A DNA stretch of 64,000 nt from Isoetes taiwanensis (lineage: Eukaryota; Streptophyta; Lycopodiopsida; Isoetales; Isoetaceae). A model generated the notes under the pieces. The model was not told the DNA's origin and made no database searches. It saw nothing but the letters and a program-made list of their open reading frames with translations. The stretch's first letter is position 1. Each line of letters begins with the position of its first letter. The stretch covers positions 7,810,413-7,874,412 of the forward strand of contig JAJEKV010000003.1 of the NCBI GenBank assembly GCA_021234155.1, given 5' to 3'. The position numbers and the translations under genes were made by a program. Positions 43,441 to 54,079 of the stretch are shown piece by piece.

Positions 43441-43740
43441 AATGTTTTTTGTTAAAATCTTATTTGATCTTGCTAGATATTCATAAGGAATTCGTTCTTC
43501 ATTCTCATTTCACGATATCCAAGAAAAACCGCCCTTCATTCATCTGTTTTAATCTTATTTGATCTTGCTAGATATTCATAAGGAAAAGTGTCGAATATTT
43601 TGGGTTCTCAGATGGCATAAAGTATCGCATTGCATCTCCTAAGAGCAACGTGAATGTCGGGCCGTTTGGTGCGGTGTCGAATATTTTGGGTTCTCAGATG
43701 GCATAAAGTATCCGCATTGCATCTCCTAGTCTTCCTTTTC
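43441..43740. repeat. Interlocking local direct repeats
   Basis: aatcttatttgatcttgcta followed by gatattcataaggaa occurs at about 43458 and 43550. gtcgaatattttgggttctc with agatggcataaagtat occurs at about 43589 and 43676. The duplications overlap in range and are nearly identical, so they are recent or assembly-related. Confidence 0.75.
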
Positions 43741-44159
43741 TCAACATAAGCCTTCAATATCTAGCATTCTCACATCGCTTGCAAAGCTTTAACCATTTAT
43801 CCGGATTTCTCTGCTCAATATTGTGTAATGCAAATTCTATCATTCATAAGGAAATCCGGACTCCATTCTCGTGGTCACGTATATCCACGAAAATCCAATG
43901 TTATTCTGTTTTTGGTCTTGCTTCCAAGGATTCGAAACCACAAACCATCACTTTCTCACGCCACCACCACGTACCGATTACCACACAAAGCATAACCCCT
44001 GATTTGTCTTCAATCCGGCAGTTTCAAGCAGCATTCACGCTTCAATCCGCAGCATTTGGGCTTCAAAAAACGATCCAGCAGTTTGGATCTGCTGTAGGAC
44101 GCTCTTTACCCGCTCATCTGGCAACACCATAGTAAAATCCGGCCCTCAGAAGCATGTTT

Positions 44160-44430
44160 CAGCATGCACAATGCCATAGCCGAATGCTTTGAAACCCTAA
44201 CTCCGCCCCTAAATCGCCATAGTCGAATGCTGAAACCCTAACTTGCCCTAAATCCAAAATGTCGAAAAAACCATTGTATTCTTATCTATTTTACTTCTAA
44301 ATTTCAAATGTCGCCCTTCCTCTTGATATGTCGTGCACATCCTTTTAACCTTGGAAAAAAAAAATGTAACCCTTCCTCTCAATATCTAGTATATACCATC
44401 GCCCTTCCTTTTAATATCTAATGCCCATCC
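44160..44430. repeat. Two small degenerate tandem repeats
   Basis: gccatagccgaatgct...gaaaccctaact is duplicated at about 44173 and 44217. cgcccttcctcttgatatgt-like units recur at about 44312, 44365 and 44400. Confidence 0.6.
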
Positions 44431-45089
44431 CTCAAACATCATAACATCTACTACATAATGCTAGATATTAGTATTACAACCTTGTGTTTCTCATATTATT
44501 TTTAAAATTACTAGTTATTAACAATTGTGTCATTTTTCTAATGGTAGATATTAGTTCCAGATATCACAATGAGACGAATGGCACGAAAACGCAGGAGGCC
44601 CGTGCTCAACATCACTCAATTGAGAACTTCATACTTGATGCACACGCTCATTTGGACATAGATCGTACGGAGGCAATTATGTGCACAAATAAATAGGCTA
44701 ACCGCCCTCTGCTCTTAGACTGCTTGATAGGCAAATCAACCAAGATATGTATCGTATCTTGAGTCATCCATTTTGAGTGCTTCAAAATTGCTATAATACT
44801 TTTGCTGTCTTCAATGACTTAAAAATTTTTCAAATAATATGCTTTTAAAGCGTATGTAATTAAATTCTATTATGCTATAATATTATAGTTCTAGGTTTCA
44901 TATTAGTTTTGCTTTTTATTTGTTATAACGCTAGATATTACGTATCACATATTTGCTATATGTTTGCATGTTTTACATGTTTTTACGTATGTTTGCTTTT
45001 TTTAGGGCCCAAAGGGCCCAAAATTTTTTTTAGTATAACAACCAACACATAACTACCATTACAATATTAACATAAACCATTGCATTTAA
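44431..45089. other. No feature recognised
   Basis: AT-rich, with the local text agggcccaaagggcccaaaa at about 45004-45023. No coding signal. Confidence 0.4.
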
Positions 45090-45433
45090 CACATTAAAAT
45101 TAAAATCCCCCTTAAACCCCCTTTGGTTTGGGTGCATATTCACACGGGGGGTGACGTAGGGCAGCGAGAGCCCTTATAATTATATTTTGTACGTACAATA
45201 TCAACACCATATAGTATTTCGGTTCAAATCTTATAGTATCTTGCAAAACTTGTTATACAGTATAGCAAATTTTGTACTTGCATACCCCACAAACGAGGAA
45301 CTTTACGTACGGTGTAGATTAAGGAATAAGGGGTGATTATGCCCATCCAACAGCTCTCGTTGCCCGGAGTCACCCCCCGTGTGAATATGCACCCAAACCA
45401 AAGGGGGTTTAAGGGGGATTTTAATTTTAATGT
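45090..45433. mobile_element. MITE with ~80 bp terminal inverted repeats
   Basis: The left repeat (45090-45172) begins cacattaaaattaaaatccc and contains tttggtttgggtgcatattc and acggggggtgac. The right repeat (about 45353-45433) is its complement, differing only by a few bases near the inner edge. The 180 bp interior is AT-rich and non-coding. Near-identity of the arms indicates a young element. No unambiguous target duplication was seen. Confidence 0.85.
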
Positions 45434-45546
45434 GTCATGAATACAAACAGAAAGCTAAGGAAGTAGAGGCGGCCGACCTATGCACCTCGACGGAGCTGGC
45501 AATATCGGGAAAAAGGGGGCAAAAATTTGCTCCCCTGTTTCTATAT

Positions 45547-45672
45547 TGTAGGGGAAAGGACAAGGGTCCTAATTTGCAGTCGAGCCGGTGACCCGCTCCC
45601 GGCTACTACCGATCGCGGGACCCCACCGGCTGGACCGAAAATTAGTCCCCTTGTTCCTTTCCCCTATACAAA
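45547..45672. mobile_element. Foldback element, ~55 bp arms
   Basis: The left arm ttgtaggggaaaggacaagg..cctaattt..agccggtg pairs with the right arm caccggct..aaattag..ccttgttcctttcccctatacaa. Mismatches are few, and the inner cccgctcccgg / ccgatcgcggga region pairs loosely. It lies only ~115 bp from the preceding MITE. Confidence 0.7.
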
Positions 45673-46559
45673 ACTAGTCTTCATGAGCACAAAACCAGTG
45701 TTGGACTAAGAGAATGAAATGGAATATGTTTTTATCGTTCACGGACAACTGCTTTTCCCTCGCCTAACATGACCTTTTTTTTAGGTACTCCCTTCCTGTG
45801 GACGTAAAAATTCATCTTATCTTATCTCTTCCCCCTTTTTCAAATTTAGGGGTAGAGGCCCCCCACTTAAATGCGGAGGTCACATTTGTGTACCCCTCCG
45901 TGGACGATAAAATCATATTCTATTCTATTCTATTCTTTTAGCCCCCCTCCTTATAATTTCCTTAAGATTTTTGGAGGCCCTCTCCTTTTTGTTGGAGGCC
46001 CCCTCCTCTCCCGTGTGGGGAAACGTACATGGAGGGGGTAAAAAAATGCCTAGTGTCTCCTAATTGTTTTTGCAGTGTCTCCTAATTGTTTTTGTCCTTA
46101 TTGCCTTCGCCTTGCTATAGTGCTCCTTCGCCTTGCCTCTAGTGTACACACAATTGAATTTAATGGTTTTATCAATAGAACAACATAGAATTGCACAACT
46201 AGCCAGTTACTCTACATGATTAGAAAAACGTTGTCCCAAGTGTTTTGAGGGAAAAAATGTAATGCTTATGTCTAGATTTTTGCTAGGAATGCTTTTAGAG
46301 GGTTCTAGAATATTTTGCATCTGACTCAATCAGTAAACATTAGTACTTGTTGGCAACATCGTAACCATTTTTTATTTTAATACCTTTGTGGACTTCTTTG
46401 GATTTTTGGGTTGCCCACATGGCAATCCATGGAATAAAATAATGGCTAAGGTTAGCCAAATGGTTATTTTGTAGGATTTTTTTGAGAAAAATGACATGTG
46501 AATGGAGATCCCCCTCCAAAAAAAAAAAAAAAAACTAGCAAAAAGGCACGCCAGAGGCT
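45673..46559. other. Non-coding, with small duplication
   Basis: A 20-21 bp duplication, tgtctcctaattgtttttgc, occurs at about 46053 and 46074. Runs of ggaggccc(c)cc recur at 45860-46010. No gene is recognised. Confidence 0.45.
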
Positions 46560-47162
46560 GTGGTCGAGCAAGATCGAGCTAGAAACTACACAAGTGCCAA
46601 ACAAGGCACCCTTATTTGAGGCTTTCTTGACATATATGTAACTTTTATCTAGATGCAGCTGCCCTTGCATAGGTCTCTTGTTACTGGGCAAGTAGGAAAC
46701 AAATGTAGATTTTTGCTCCTCTTTATTCAAAGCAAACATGTTGTCCTTGTCCATAAATGTCGTTATCCTCAGATAATGGAAGCTTGAAAACAGGAGTAGG
46801 TGCTGGGGCTGTACAAGAAGCATATGCGCACCAACTTATTGCGGCACTGGCTACACAACAATGTTTAGAATCTGCACTCAAGGAAGACCCAAAAGCCATA
46901 TTGTTTTTGATAAATTGGCAACTTCTTTTGATGTGGGAGACATTTGTAGTGCTAGCACGCTAGCATATGTCTTGGACAGATATGTAATTCTATCTTGGTT
47001 GTCTATTTTTTCAGATAATATGCCTGTAGTTTTGCTACCCTCAAGATGACATGGCTTCACATCATAGCTTTGCTTGAAATAACCATTGTCCGAGATTTCA
47101 AACATAACTTGCTTGATGAGATTGCTAGCTTCCAAGTGTATAAAACCACTTAGTGGCTGCAT
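46560..47162 (-). pseudogene. Unidentified minus-strand coding-like region
   Basis: Three minus-strand frames in succession look protein-like. From 47162: PLSGFIHLEASNLIKQVMF, DNGYFKQSYDVKPCHLEG and SEKIDNQDRITYLSKTYA. Then, shifted: SADSKHCCVASAAISWCAYA and PVFKLPLSEDNDIYGQ. Then: DKDNMFALNKEEQKSTF and GQLHLDKSYIYVKKASN. No known motif is recognised. It may be a frameshifted host exon or transposon remnant; the only support is composition. Confidence 0.3.
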
Positions 47163-47970
47163 TTTAGTTTACAGACAAGAATATCTATTATCTAATATAT
47201 GAAAGTGTGGAGAAAACAATAGAAGATTTATACTTGAGTAAGCTCATGAATAAATAATGTTCCTTCATATGCTAGGACATATATAGTTCAACTACAATGT
47301 CTTGGTAGGTTGACTGTTACTGTTCATGTTGAGCTTGAATTGCGTATGTTGTTTGCTTTTTATCTTACGCTCTTTTATAATCTAGAAAGAGTTATGGATT
47401 GTATGCTTGTCATGCTGCATCTGGATGGTATGATTACTTTTGTTCTCCTAGTATAAATTATAACATGCTCATATGTCATGCAATAATAATGCCTTTTATA
47501 ACGTATCGAACTTAAGAGCGTAGGAATTCAAACTCACTTGGGCAAGGTGTGCCAGTTGTGCCAACATTCTTATTAGAGCATTTCGATAGCCATGCCTTTT
47601 GTGAAAATTGTTCATTGAAGTTTGCACGATTATATTGAACGTTCCAGTCTAGCTAATGCATGACCACATTGCAGCAACATACTCTGCATTATCATCAAAT
47701 CATATTTTACTCCATGCAATCAGCATTATATCTCAAACCAAATCTTGGCCTTTCAGAGAGAAAAATGATCTAAAGTTTTTCTAGAACACTTTCACACATC
47801 CAGTTGTTAGAATTTGTTAGAATACAGTAAGTGCAAAAATAGCAGCGCCTTGCATTTTAAATACATCATCTGCTTTCCTCTGTGATAAAAATTGGATGCT
47901 AGGTAGGATCCAAAACCCCCATCATGGAAGGGCTGTCTCTTTTTTTTTTTAACTTCCTCTTCTCTAAAAA
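47163..47970. other. No feature recognised
   Basis: AT-rich sequence up to the SINE. A T10 run occurs at 47941-47950. Confidence 0.4.
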
Positions 47971-48185
47971 GGGTCCTGTGGTAAGACGTCAAACTGCCAT
48001 ACCCAAGGTCACGGGTTCAACGCCTCGTTGTGAAAGTGGCCATGCAATGTAAAGTAGGTGGGGGAAGGACCCACTTCAGCAATGTAAAGTGGTGGGGGCA
48101 GGACCCATCAGGGTGTGTTGTAAAGTGTCACATGTCCGATAGGATGCTGCCTTGTGGCGTGACGTTAAAATCTCTTCTTCTTCTA
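47971..48185 (+). mobile_element. tRNA-derived SINE
   Basis: The plus-strand head gggtcctgtggtaagac holds an A-box-like segment (about 47977) and gggttcaacgcc (48013-48024) is a B box, about 36 bp apart. The body contains two near-copies of gcaatgtaaagt.ggtggggg.aggaccca (about 48044 and 48079). The tail ends in a cttcttctt run at 48175-48185. No cloverleaf forms, so this is a SINE rather than a tRNA gene. Confidence 0.6.
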
Positions 48186-48309
48186 TGCACAATATTGGTA
48201 CAATACAAAAGCCTTTTCAAAAACCATCAAATTCGTTTTCAAATACTTAAGAGGCATAAAAGAATTGTCAAAGTCATAATGAGCTGAGTGTATATTCAGG
48301 GAGCGCCAC

Positions 48310-48323
48310 AGTGGTATCAGAGC
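48310..48323 (+). promoter_or_regulatory. Primer-binding site of a plus-strand LTR element
   Basis: tggtatcagagcc after ...gcgccacag matches the initiator tRNA-Met primer-binding site and typical gypsy leader text. The LTR that should end just upstream (about 48309) has no paired copy here. Confidence 0.7.
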
Positions 48324-48820
48324 CGTGATTTCGATTGCTCGAAATCATAGCACTGACCAAACCCTAACTCGTTAGTTCGGTAGTTAGGTGGAAGTTAAGC
48401 TAGTGGGATTGCTTAGCTCTTTGATGTTTGGTTCTGTGCTAGGTTGATGTAGTAGGGTGTAAGTCTTAATAAATTAGGGCAACTGGAGGCCCCAAGTTTG
48501 GAGGGGTTATAAATTTTTGTAGGTAGTTTAGATGAAGGAGAAAGTGGTTCCATTGGATCGGGCGTACCCCAAATACCCTAGGACAGTCGCCGCTGGCGGA
48601 AAAATGGTCATGGAAAGGCCCAAAAGTCAACTCGGGCGCCGCTTGATTTTTGTCGCCTTGCAGTCGCGGTGGGAGAGCCTAAAATGCTGTCGGCGCCCGA
48701 CCGTGCCGTTCTTGAAGTCAACCCGGCCCGGTCAACCCGGCGCCGCCGCTTTTTCGTCGACCCCCGGGCCAGCGGTGGGAGCGCTGTAGAATGCCGTCGG
48801 CGCCACCATATTTCCAGCGT

Positions 48821-48823
<3 letters not shown>

Positions 48824-48856
<33 letters not shown>
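48824..48856. repeat. Long homopolymer T tract
   Basis: An uninterrupted run of about 32-33 T. It causes spurious poly-Phe and poly-Lys ORFs on the two strands. Length is likely unreliable in the assembly. Confidence 0.95.
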
Positions 48857-48860
<4 letters not shown>

Positions 48861-49111
48861 AATAAGCAAACTTTAAAAACTTTTTAGGGTTAAGGGCCGT
48901 TAACTTTTGCTTCCTCCCTGCCTTAAAGCGCCTCCGCCCGCTAGATCCGACGCCCGCCATAGCCGCCGGACCTGATCGTGTTTTTCCACCTTGGTTCTTC
49001 GCTACCCTTAGTGCCTTCACTACCGCTTTCTCCGACCCTAGCGCCTTCTTTATCGTCGCCTTAACCACCAGCGCCTCCTTTCCGCCGTCTGTCGACCCCA
49101 GCGCCATAGCC

Positions 49112-49290
49112 ATGGTTAACACCAAGAGTACTGTGGACCCAACTACCCTCACCATAGCAGAGATTTATGCTTTGATCGCCCGGCATATGGCTACTGACCC
49201 TGCCTTCATTCATATACTTTTAGACGAGTTGGTAAACAGATTTGAGAACAATGATAGGATCCCTTATCCCATATACCATTACTTTCGGAG
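49112..49290 (+). pseudogene. Gypsy-like gag N-terminus, truncated
   Basis: The frame opens MVNTKSTVDPTTLTIAEIYA, followed by MATDPAFIHILLDELVNRFE. A MVNTR/K start is common in plant gypsy gag, and the frame lies about 800 bp after the primer-binding site at 48310. The GC-rich leader 48540-49100 precedes it. Homology to the repeat shared with 52350 begins at about 49290, so the element is broken there by the minus-strand LTR derivative; the open frame beyond that point is probably fortuitous. Confidence 0.45.
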
Positions 49291-51512
49291 TCAGCCATAT
49301 AGGCCCCCAGCAGCAAAGAAATGCCCGCCACCACATTCCGAGCCCCGCTATGAGTTGGTGGGTGAACCTCAGATGCGATACCCCTTCCCAGCCCACGTCT
49401 GGCGCTGGATGACCTCTTACCATGGAGTCACAGGAGTTGACGTACAACCTCACCGAGAAGCTACGCCCGTGAGGAGGCCACGCCCGGTGTCACAGAGCAT
49501 AGATACAAAGAACACAGATGACATGTGAATGCCGGAACTGCCCAGGCCACCGAACCTGGAAGTCCGACCCCGGAGGTTCCAAGTACATAACATAATATCA
49601 AGAATGACAGTGGAACAACTCAAGACCATAACATGTGTGTTCATTAGAGAATTTACTATAAATGTGCCTAGATTATACTGTTGCTGATGTTGTCTATACA
49701 ACTTGCCCAAGTTGAAGTAGCTAGGTTACTGATGAAGATAATGATCGCAATCCAACACGTCGAGGAAGCCATAAGCCTAACTATCCTTGATGTAGCTACA
49801 ACAAGGAAAGATACTAACAATCCACACAATGCAAACCTTACCTCAGAACCATTCTCCCTGAGGATAATCTATTAGCTATGATGCCTTTGACAAAGTATAG
49901 TGCAATAACTTGGAAACTTACAGTGTACACTTAGAATAACAGTGCTCCATGCCATAGCCTCATCTAGACACCCACATATGCCTCATATTGCTCTCTCGGC
50001 CCAACTTCATTTGATCTCTAAGGTTCCACCATTTATTTATCTCCAATTAGTTAAGGTTTTTAATATTCCAATTAAAAACCCTCTTGCTATAGCTAAGGAT
50101 TATTAGTGCATCTAAGGTGGAACTCATTCTGGATTACAAATCCACATCGACTCATGACCACAACTGCTTATATCAACTGTCAAATGATTCCGAACTATGG
50201 CTCCACCTCTGCGAGCCAAAATATCCATGTCTCATGTTCTTAGAATTATTTAAATTTACGTTACCACTCAGATCTCCTAGATCTCCTGCAACTGCTCTAC
50301 TGGCTAATCTATATTCATACCATAGCCCTTACACTTCCATTGTTCCCCTTTGGCTTCTATCTTTACCTATTATTATATCATTACCAATTACCAATTTGTT
50401 GACAACATGCATATATCACAAATGAGACAAGAAAGAAAAACCAACAAGTTAGAAGACAAGAATAGCCACAACACCTCTGTATTCCAGCCCGATCTTACTA
50501 TATCGGAGTTGCGCATCCCGAATCGGGACTTTCCATGCCCAAATCCACACTTCCCAAGCTGTTTTGGCATGTTTTCATGTGAATCCAAACCCATCCAGAT
50601 AGCTCCAAAAATCCTTCCATGATATCCTTGATTCAGCCAAAATGCCCCTTTACCATTGAATCCGGTCCTTTTATATACAAATACATCATATCCCTCTCAG
50701 CTTCTCTTCAACTAGACTAGCTTAGGCTTGCAAATCTCGGCAAAAAGGCCTCTATACCCCTCTGAGGCAGCATCAATCTCTATCTTTTGAAGAAGTCCAA
50801 TGCAAATCGACCATTCCTAGCTATGCCCAAATGCTTAAAAAGAATCCACATGCATCAATTCAGCTTTTCTCAATTAGATCCCATGCCATCTGCTTAAGCA
50901 AAGCCTAGACAATCTGTTTCTGAATTTCTATGTTCACATCAACACGTAAGCACCCAAATATCTTATCAAAAGCATGAACAAATTTAGGCATAGAAGCAAC
51001 AATGATTTCTTACCTCTGGAGTTTTTACACGCCATAGTTCCTTGGAAATACATAGCCATAACCCTCTTAAAAAATCATCATAAATCTAACCATAGCAGTC
51101 CATATCAAATCTCAAATTAACTCAGCAAAACCCCACCTTAGAATTTCTTCGCGGATAGACTTTGCAATTGATTGCGCCTCCAAAGATCGTCTTCTAACTC
51201 CAAGAATCAAACTGCAGAAGAACATACACAGTGCAGTCAATTCTGACCTAGCATCACAATTTCTGTTATAACTTTCTCATACGGATGAGTTTCTGCCTGA
51301 TCAGACCTATTCCGGAAAGCTAACTTAAAAATCTTTCCAGTAAAAGAACAATCACCTGAAAAGGATCTCGGGTCGCCGAGATATGATGCTTCAAATATCG
51401 GGTTCTAAAACTGCCCAGAATTGCTCCCTGCCTTCATGCTCTGCAACAATGCTTTCTCCAAAGAGACAAAACCCTGGTCTCATGCTGCATACATGCCAGG
51501 ACTGTTACAGTC
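49290..51512 (-). repeat. 3' LTR (truncated) of minus-strand element
   Basis: On the minus strand the LTR starts tgttacagtcctggcatg at about 51512, just after a purine-rich stretch (agaagggaagac) and gaggacatgggtgaaatttt text typical of gypsy 3' ends. A TATA-type box (tatataaaagg) lies at about 50668-50678. Its portion 50310-49290 is the block duplicated at 53371-52350 (about 1% divergence over the distal 830 bp). The distal LTR end is missing beyond 49290. Confidence 0.5.
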
Positions 51513-51811
51513 TTCCCTTCTAAAATTTCACCCATGTCCTCATGGGTCGATCATTGATTTGATGGAGTAATTCTCCAACAACTTATAGAATTAATATGCA
51601 ATGCCAACTTATTCATAATTCATACCTCAACATCATCAAGAGTTGCTCTCATTGCTTATACGGAGACTTCTCCCTTGAATACTTCTATGGTAACCACGAA
51701 GCCTCTAAGTATTCCTCCTCCTCCTGGGGATAGCATTTTTAGATCTCTCTGCAATCCATAGATCATAATGTCAACACCCAAGGATCCAACATTGCTCTGA
51801 TACCAATTGTG
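51513..51811 (-). mobile_element. ~300 bp internal remnant with PBS and PPT
   Basis: gctctgatacca (about 51796-51807) is the reverse complement of the tRNA-Met primer-binding site, so the 5' LTR lies to its right. A polypurine tract lies at the left end, next to 51512. Only about 300 bp therefore separate the two LTRs, far too little for gag-pol. The minus frame from the primer-binding site has no clear domain. This is an internally deleted or non-autonomous element. Confidence 0.6.
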
Positions 51812-53371
51812 ACGAGCCTGCCGAGTTGACCCTCTAGGCAACTCGGGATCTTGTCAATACTGCGCTAATTCTAGGTTGGTGTGACAAACAATTGAATATG
51901 GTGAAGAATTGAATCTTCCTCTTGCACAGTTGAAATAACATACTCAAAACTCAATAAGCAAGTACTTATGGTCTCAATATAATCATACAATATTAACATC
52001 CAAAGAAATCCATATTCTCAATAGTTACAGCATCCCTGTTAGCAACTCAACCCTAGAAGCTTCTCGCTCATCCATGAGCCGCAATCGTGCTGGTACCATC
52101 GCCTTGCTCATTCACTGCACATACACTCACTGGGGTTAGTCCTCGTGACTAAGTGGGGATCCCTGGCTGCCACTGCATGCATGGAAATACTCTGAAAATC
52201 TTGGATAAGCACAAACACAGACGGAAAATCCTACATGAGTACAGTGCTAAGACAATGACAACATAATCCAAGGACATCAGAAGCAAAGACAAAGTCAAAA
52301 ATACCAAACCATCATGACACGTAGCTCCGGGACAATGGGAAGCTCAGCCAGCCTACATACAGGCCCTGTTAGCAGAGAAATGCCCGGCCAGCTCACATTC
52401 CGAGCCCCGTTGGCGGAGTTGGTGGGGTGAACCTCGTATGCGCATACCCTTCCCAGCCCACGTCTGGCGCTGGAGGACCTCTTACCATGGAGTCACATGA
52501 GTTGACGTACAACCTCACCGGGAAGCTATGCCCGTGAGGAGGCCACGCCCGGTGTCACAGAGCATAGATACAAAGAACACAGATGACATGTGAATGCCGG
52601 AACTGCCCAGGCCACCGAACCTGGAAGTCCAACCCTGGAGGTTCCAAGTACATAACATAATATCAAGAATGACAGTGGAATAACTCAAGACCATAACATG
52701 TGTGTTCATTAGAGAATTTACTATAAATGTGCCTAGATTATACTGTTGCTGATGTTGTCTATACAACCTGCCCAAGTTGAAGTAGCTAGGTTACTGATGA
52801 AGATAATGATCGCAATCCAACACATCGAGGAAGCCATAAGCCTAACTATCCTTGATGTAGCTACAACAAGGAAAGATACTAACAATCCACACAATGCAAA
52901 CCTTACCTCAGAACCATTCTCCCTGAGGATAATCTATTAGCTATGATGCCTTTGACAAAGTATAGTGCAATAACTTGGAAACTTACAGTGTACACTTAGA
53001 ATAACAGTGCTCCATGCCATAGCCTCATCTAGACACCCACATATGCCTCATATTGCTCTCTCGGCCCAACTTCATTTGATCTCTAAGGTTCCACCATTTA
53101 TTTATCTCCAATTAGTTAAGGTTTTTAATATTCCAATTAAAAACCCTCTTTCTATAGCTAAGGATTATTTGTGCATCTAAGGTGGAACTCATTCTGGATT
53201 ACAAATCCACATCGACTCATGACCACAACTGCTTATATCAACTGTCAAATGATTCCGAACTATAGCTCCACCTCTGCGAGCCAAAATATCCATGTCTCAT
53301 GTTCTTAGAATTATTTAAGTTTACGTTACCACTCAGATCTCCTAGATCTCCTGCAACTGCTCTACTGGCTA
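51812..53371 (-). repeat. 5' LTR (truncated) of minus-strand element
   Basis: On the minus strand the LTR ends ...ctcggcaggctcgtcaca next to the primer-binding site. The part 53371-52350 matches 50310-49290 in the other LTR, offset 3060-3065 bp. The LTR start is missing beyond 53371, where unrelated coding-like sequence begins. Each LTR has lost its outer end, leaving about 1.02 kb shared. Confidence 0.5.
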
Positions 53372-53855
53372 GACCGTGTTCATCCTTCAAATGCTTTTCC
53401 ATTCGCTTCCTCTTGACTGTGTCCCAAACACACCCGGGAACCAAACAACAATGCTTGGTCTTCTTCAAACTGTAATAGTATCCCATCAAGTAATGCCTCT
53501 CATCTATTTCGGAATCGTCATCCGAGAAGGCAGCCATGACCTTTGGCGGTAAGGGCACACCCGTACTCGGGTTGTCTCTTTCTTGCCTTACCGATTTCTT
53601 GATGTCTCAGAGACTTAGAGGGTGCAGAATTGTGATAGGTGGCTCTTCAGGCAACGCCCGCAGAACTGTATCGACGGCCGCCTGGGTGATCTCCTCGTAA
53701 CTGGGCCTGTATTCCTCGTCGGAGCTTGAATCCGGTAGATGTATGTCCCCGGGGCTCTCCAGATAAGCTTCCTCCACATTTTCTGGTTCCTTTCCACGGC
53801 GCTCATGCTTGGAGGAGGCGCTACTGCACTCTGCATAGTGCCGGCACTTCGGCAT
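53371..53855 (-). pseudogene. Unidentified zinc-finger-like protein, one in-frame stop
   Basis: The minus strand from ATG 53855 reads MPKCRHYAECSSASSKHERR, an acidic part with LPDSSSDEEYRPSYEEI and AAVDTVLRALPEEPPITIL, then a single TGA at 53607-53609. It continues in the same frame with KKSVRQERDNPSTGVPLPPK, MAAFSDDDSEIDERHYLMGY and KHCCLVPGCVWDTVKRKRME followed by KHLKDEHG. The last part has a C-x4-C...H-x4-H arrangement like a C2H2 or BED-type finger. The frame is cut at 53371 by the LTR derivative. Family unknown: it could be a transposon-encoded DNA-binding protein or a host gene. The in-frame stop may be real or an error. Confidence 0.45.
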
Positions 53856-54079
53856 GGCTGTGAGAGACGATCGAAGGCCGGAGCTGTGATCGAAGCGCAA
53901 GGTCGGAGCTCCGGAGCTTGGATTCGGACATGCACAGAGCAGTTCTGGGACGCGGGTAAAGTTTGTGCCACGTGTCAAAAACCCACAGGATGCCCCCAGA
54001 CCTTGAATCTTCGTACGCCCAATTTAAATTCACCTGTCAGGCGCCACAGAGTAGTCAAATCACACATATGAAGTAATGA

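Noticed and set aside
48820-49155. Minus-strand ORF ending in poly-Lys
   Set aside because: The Lys run comes from the T33 homopolymer and the rest is low-complexity sequence from a GC-rich leader.
49290-49528. Continuation of the gag-like plus-strand ORF past 49290
   Set aside because: The sequence from 49290 on belongs to the block shared with 52350-53371, assigned to a minus-strand LTR. The ORF crossing the junction is probably accidental, including its CRNCPGH knuckle-like text in another frame.
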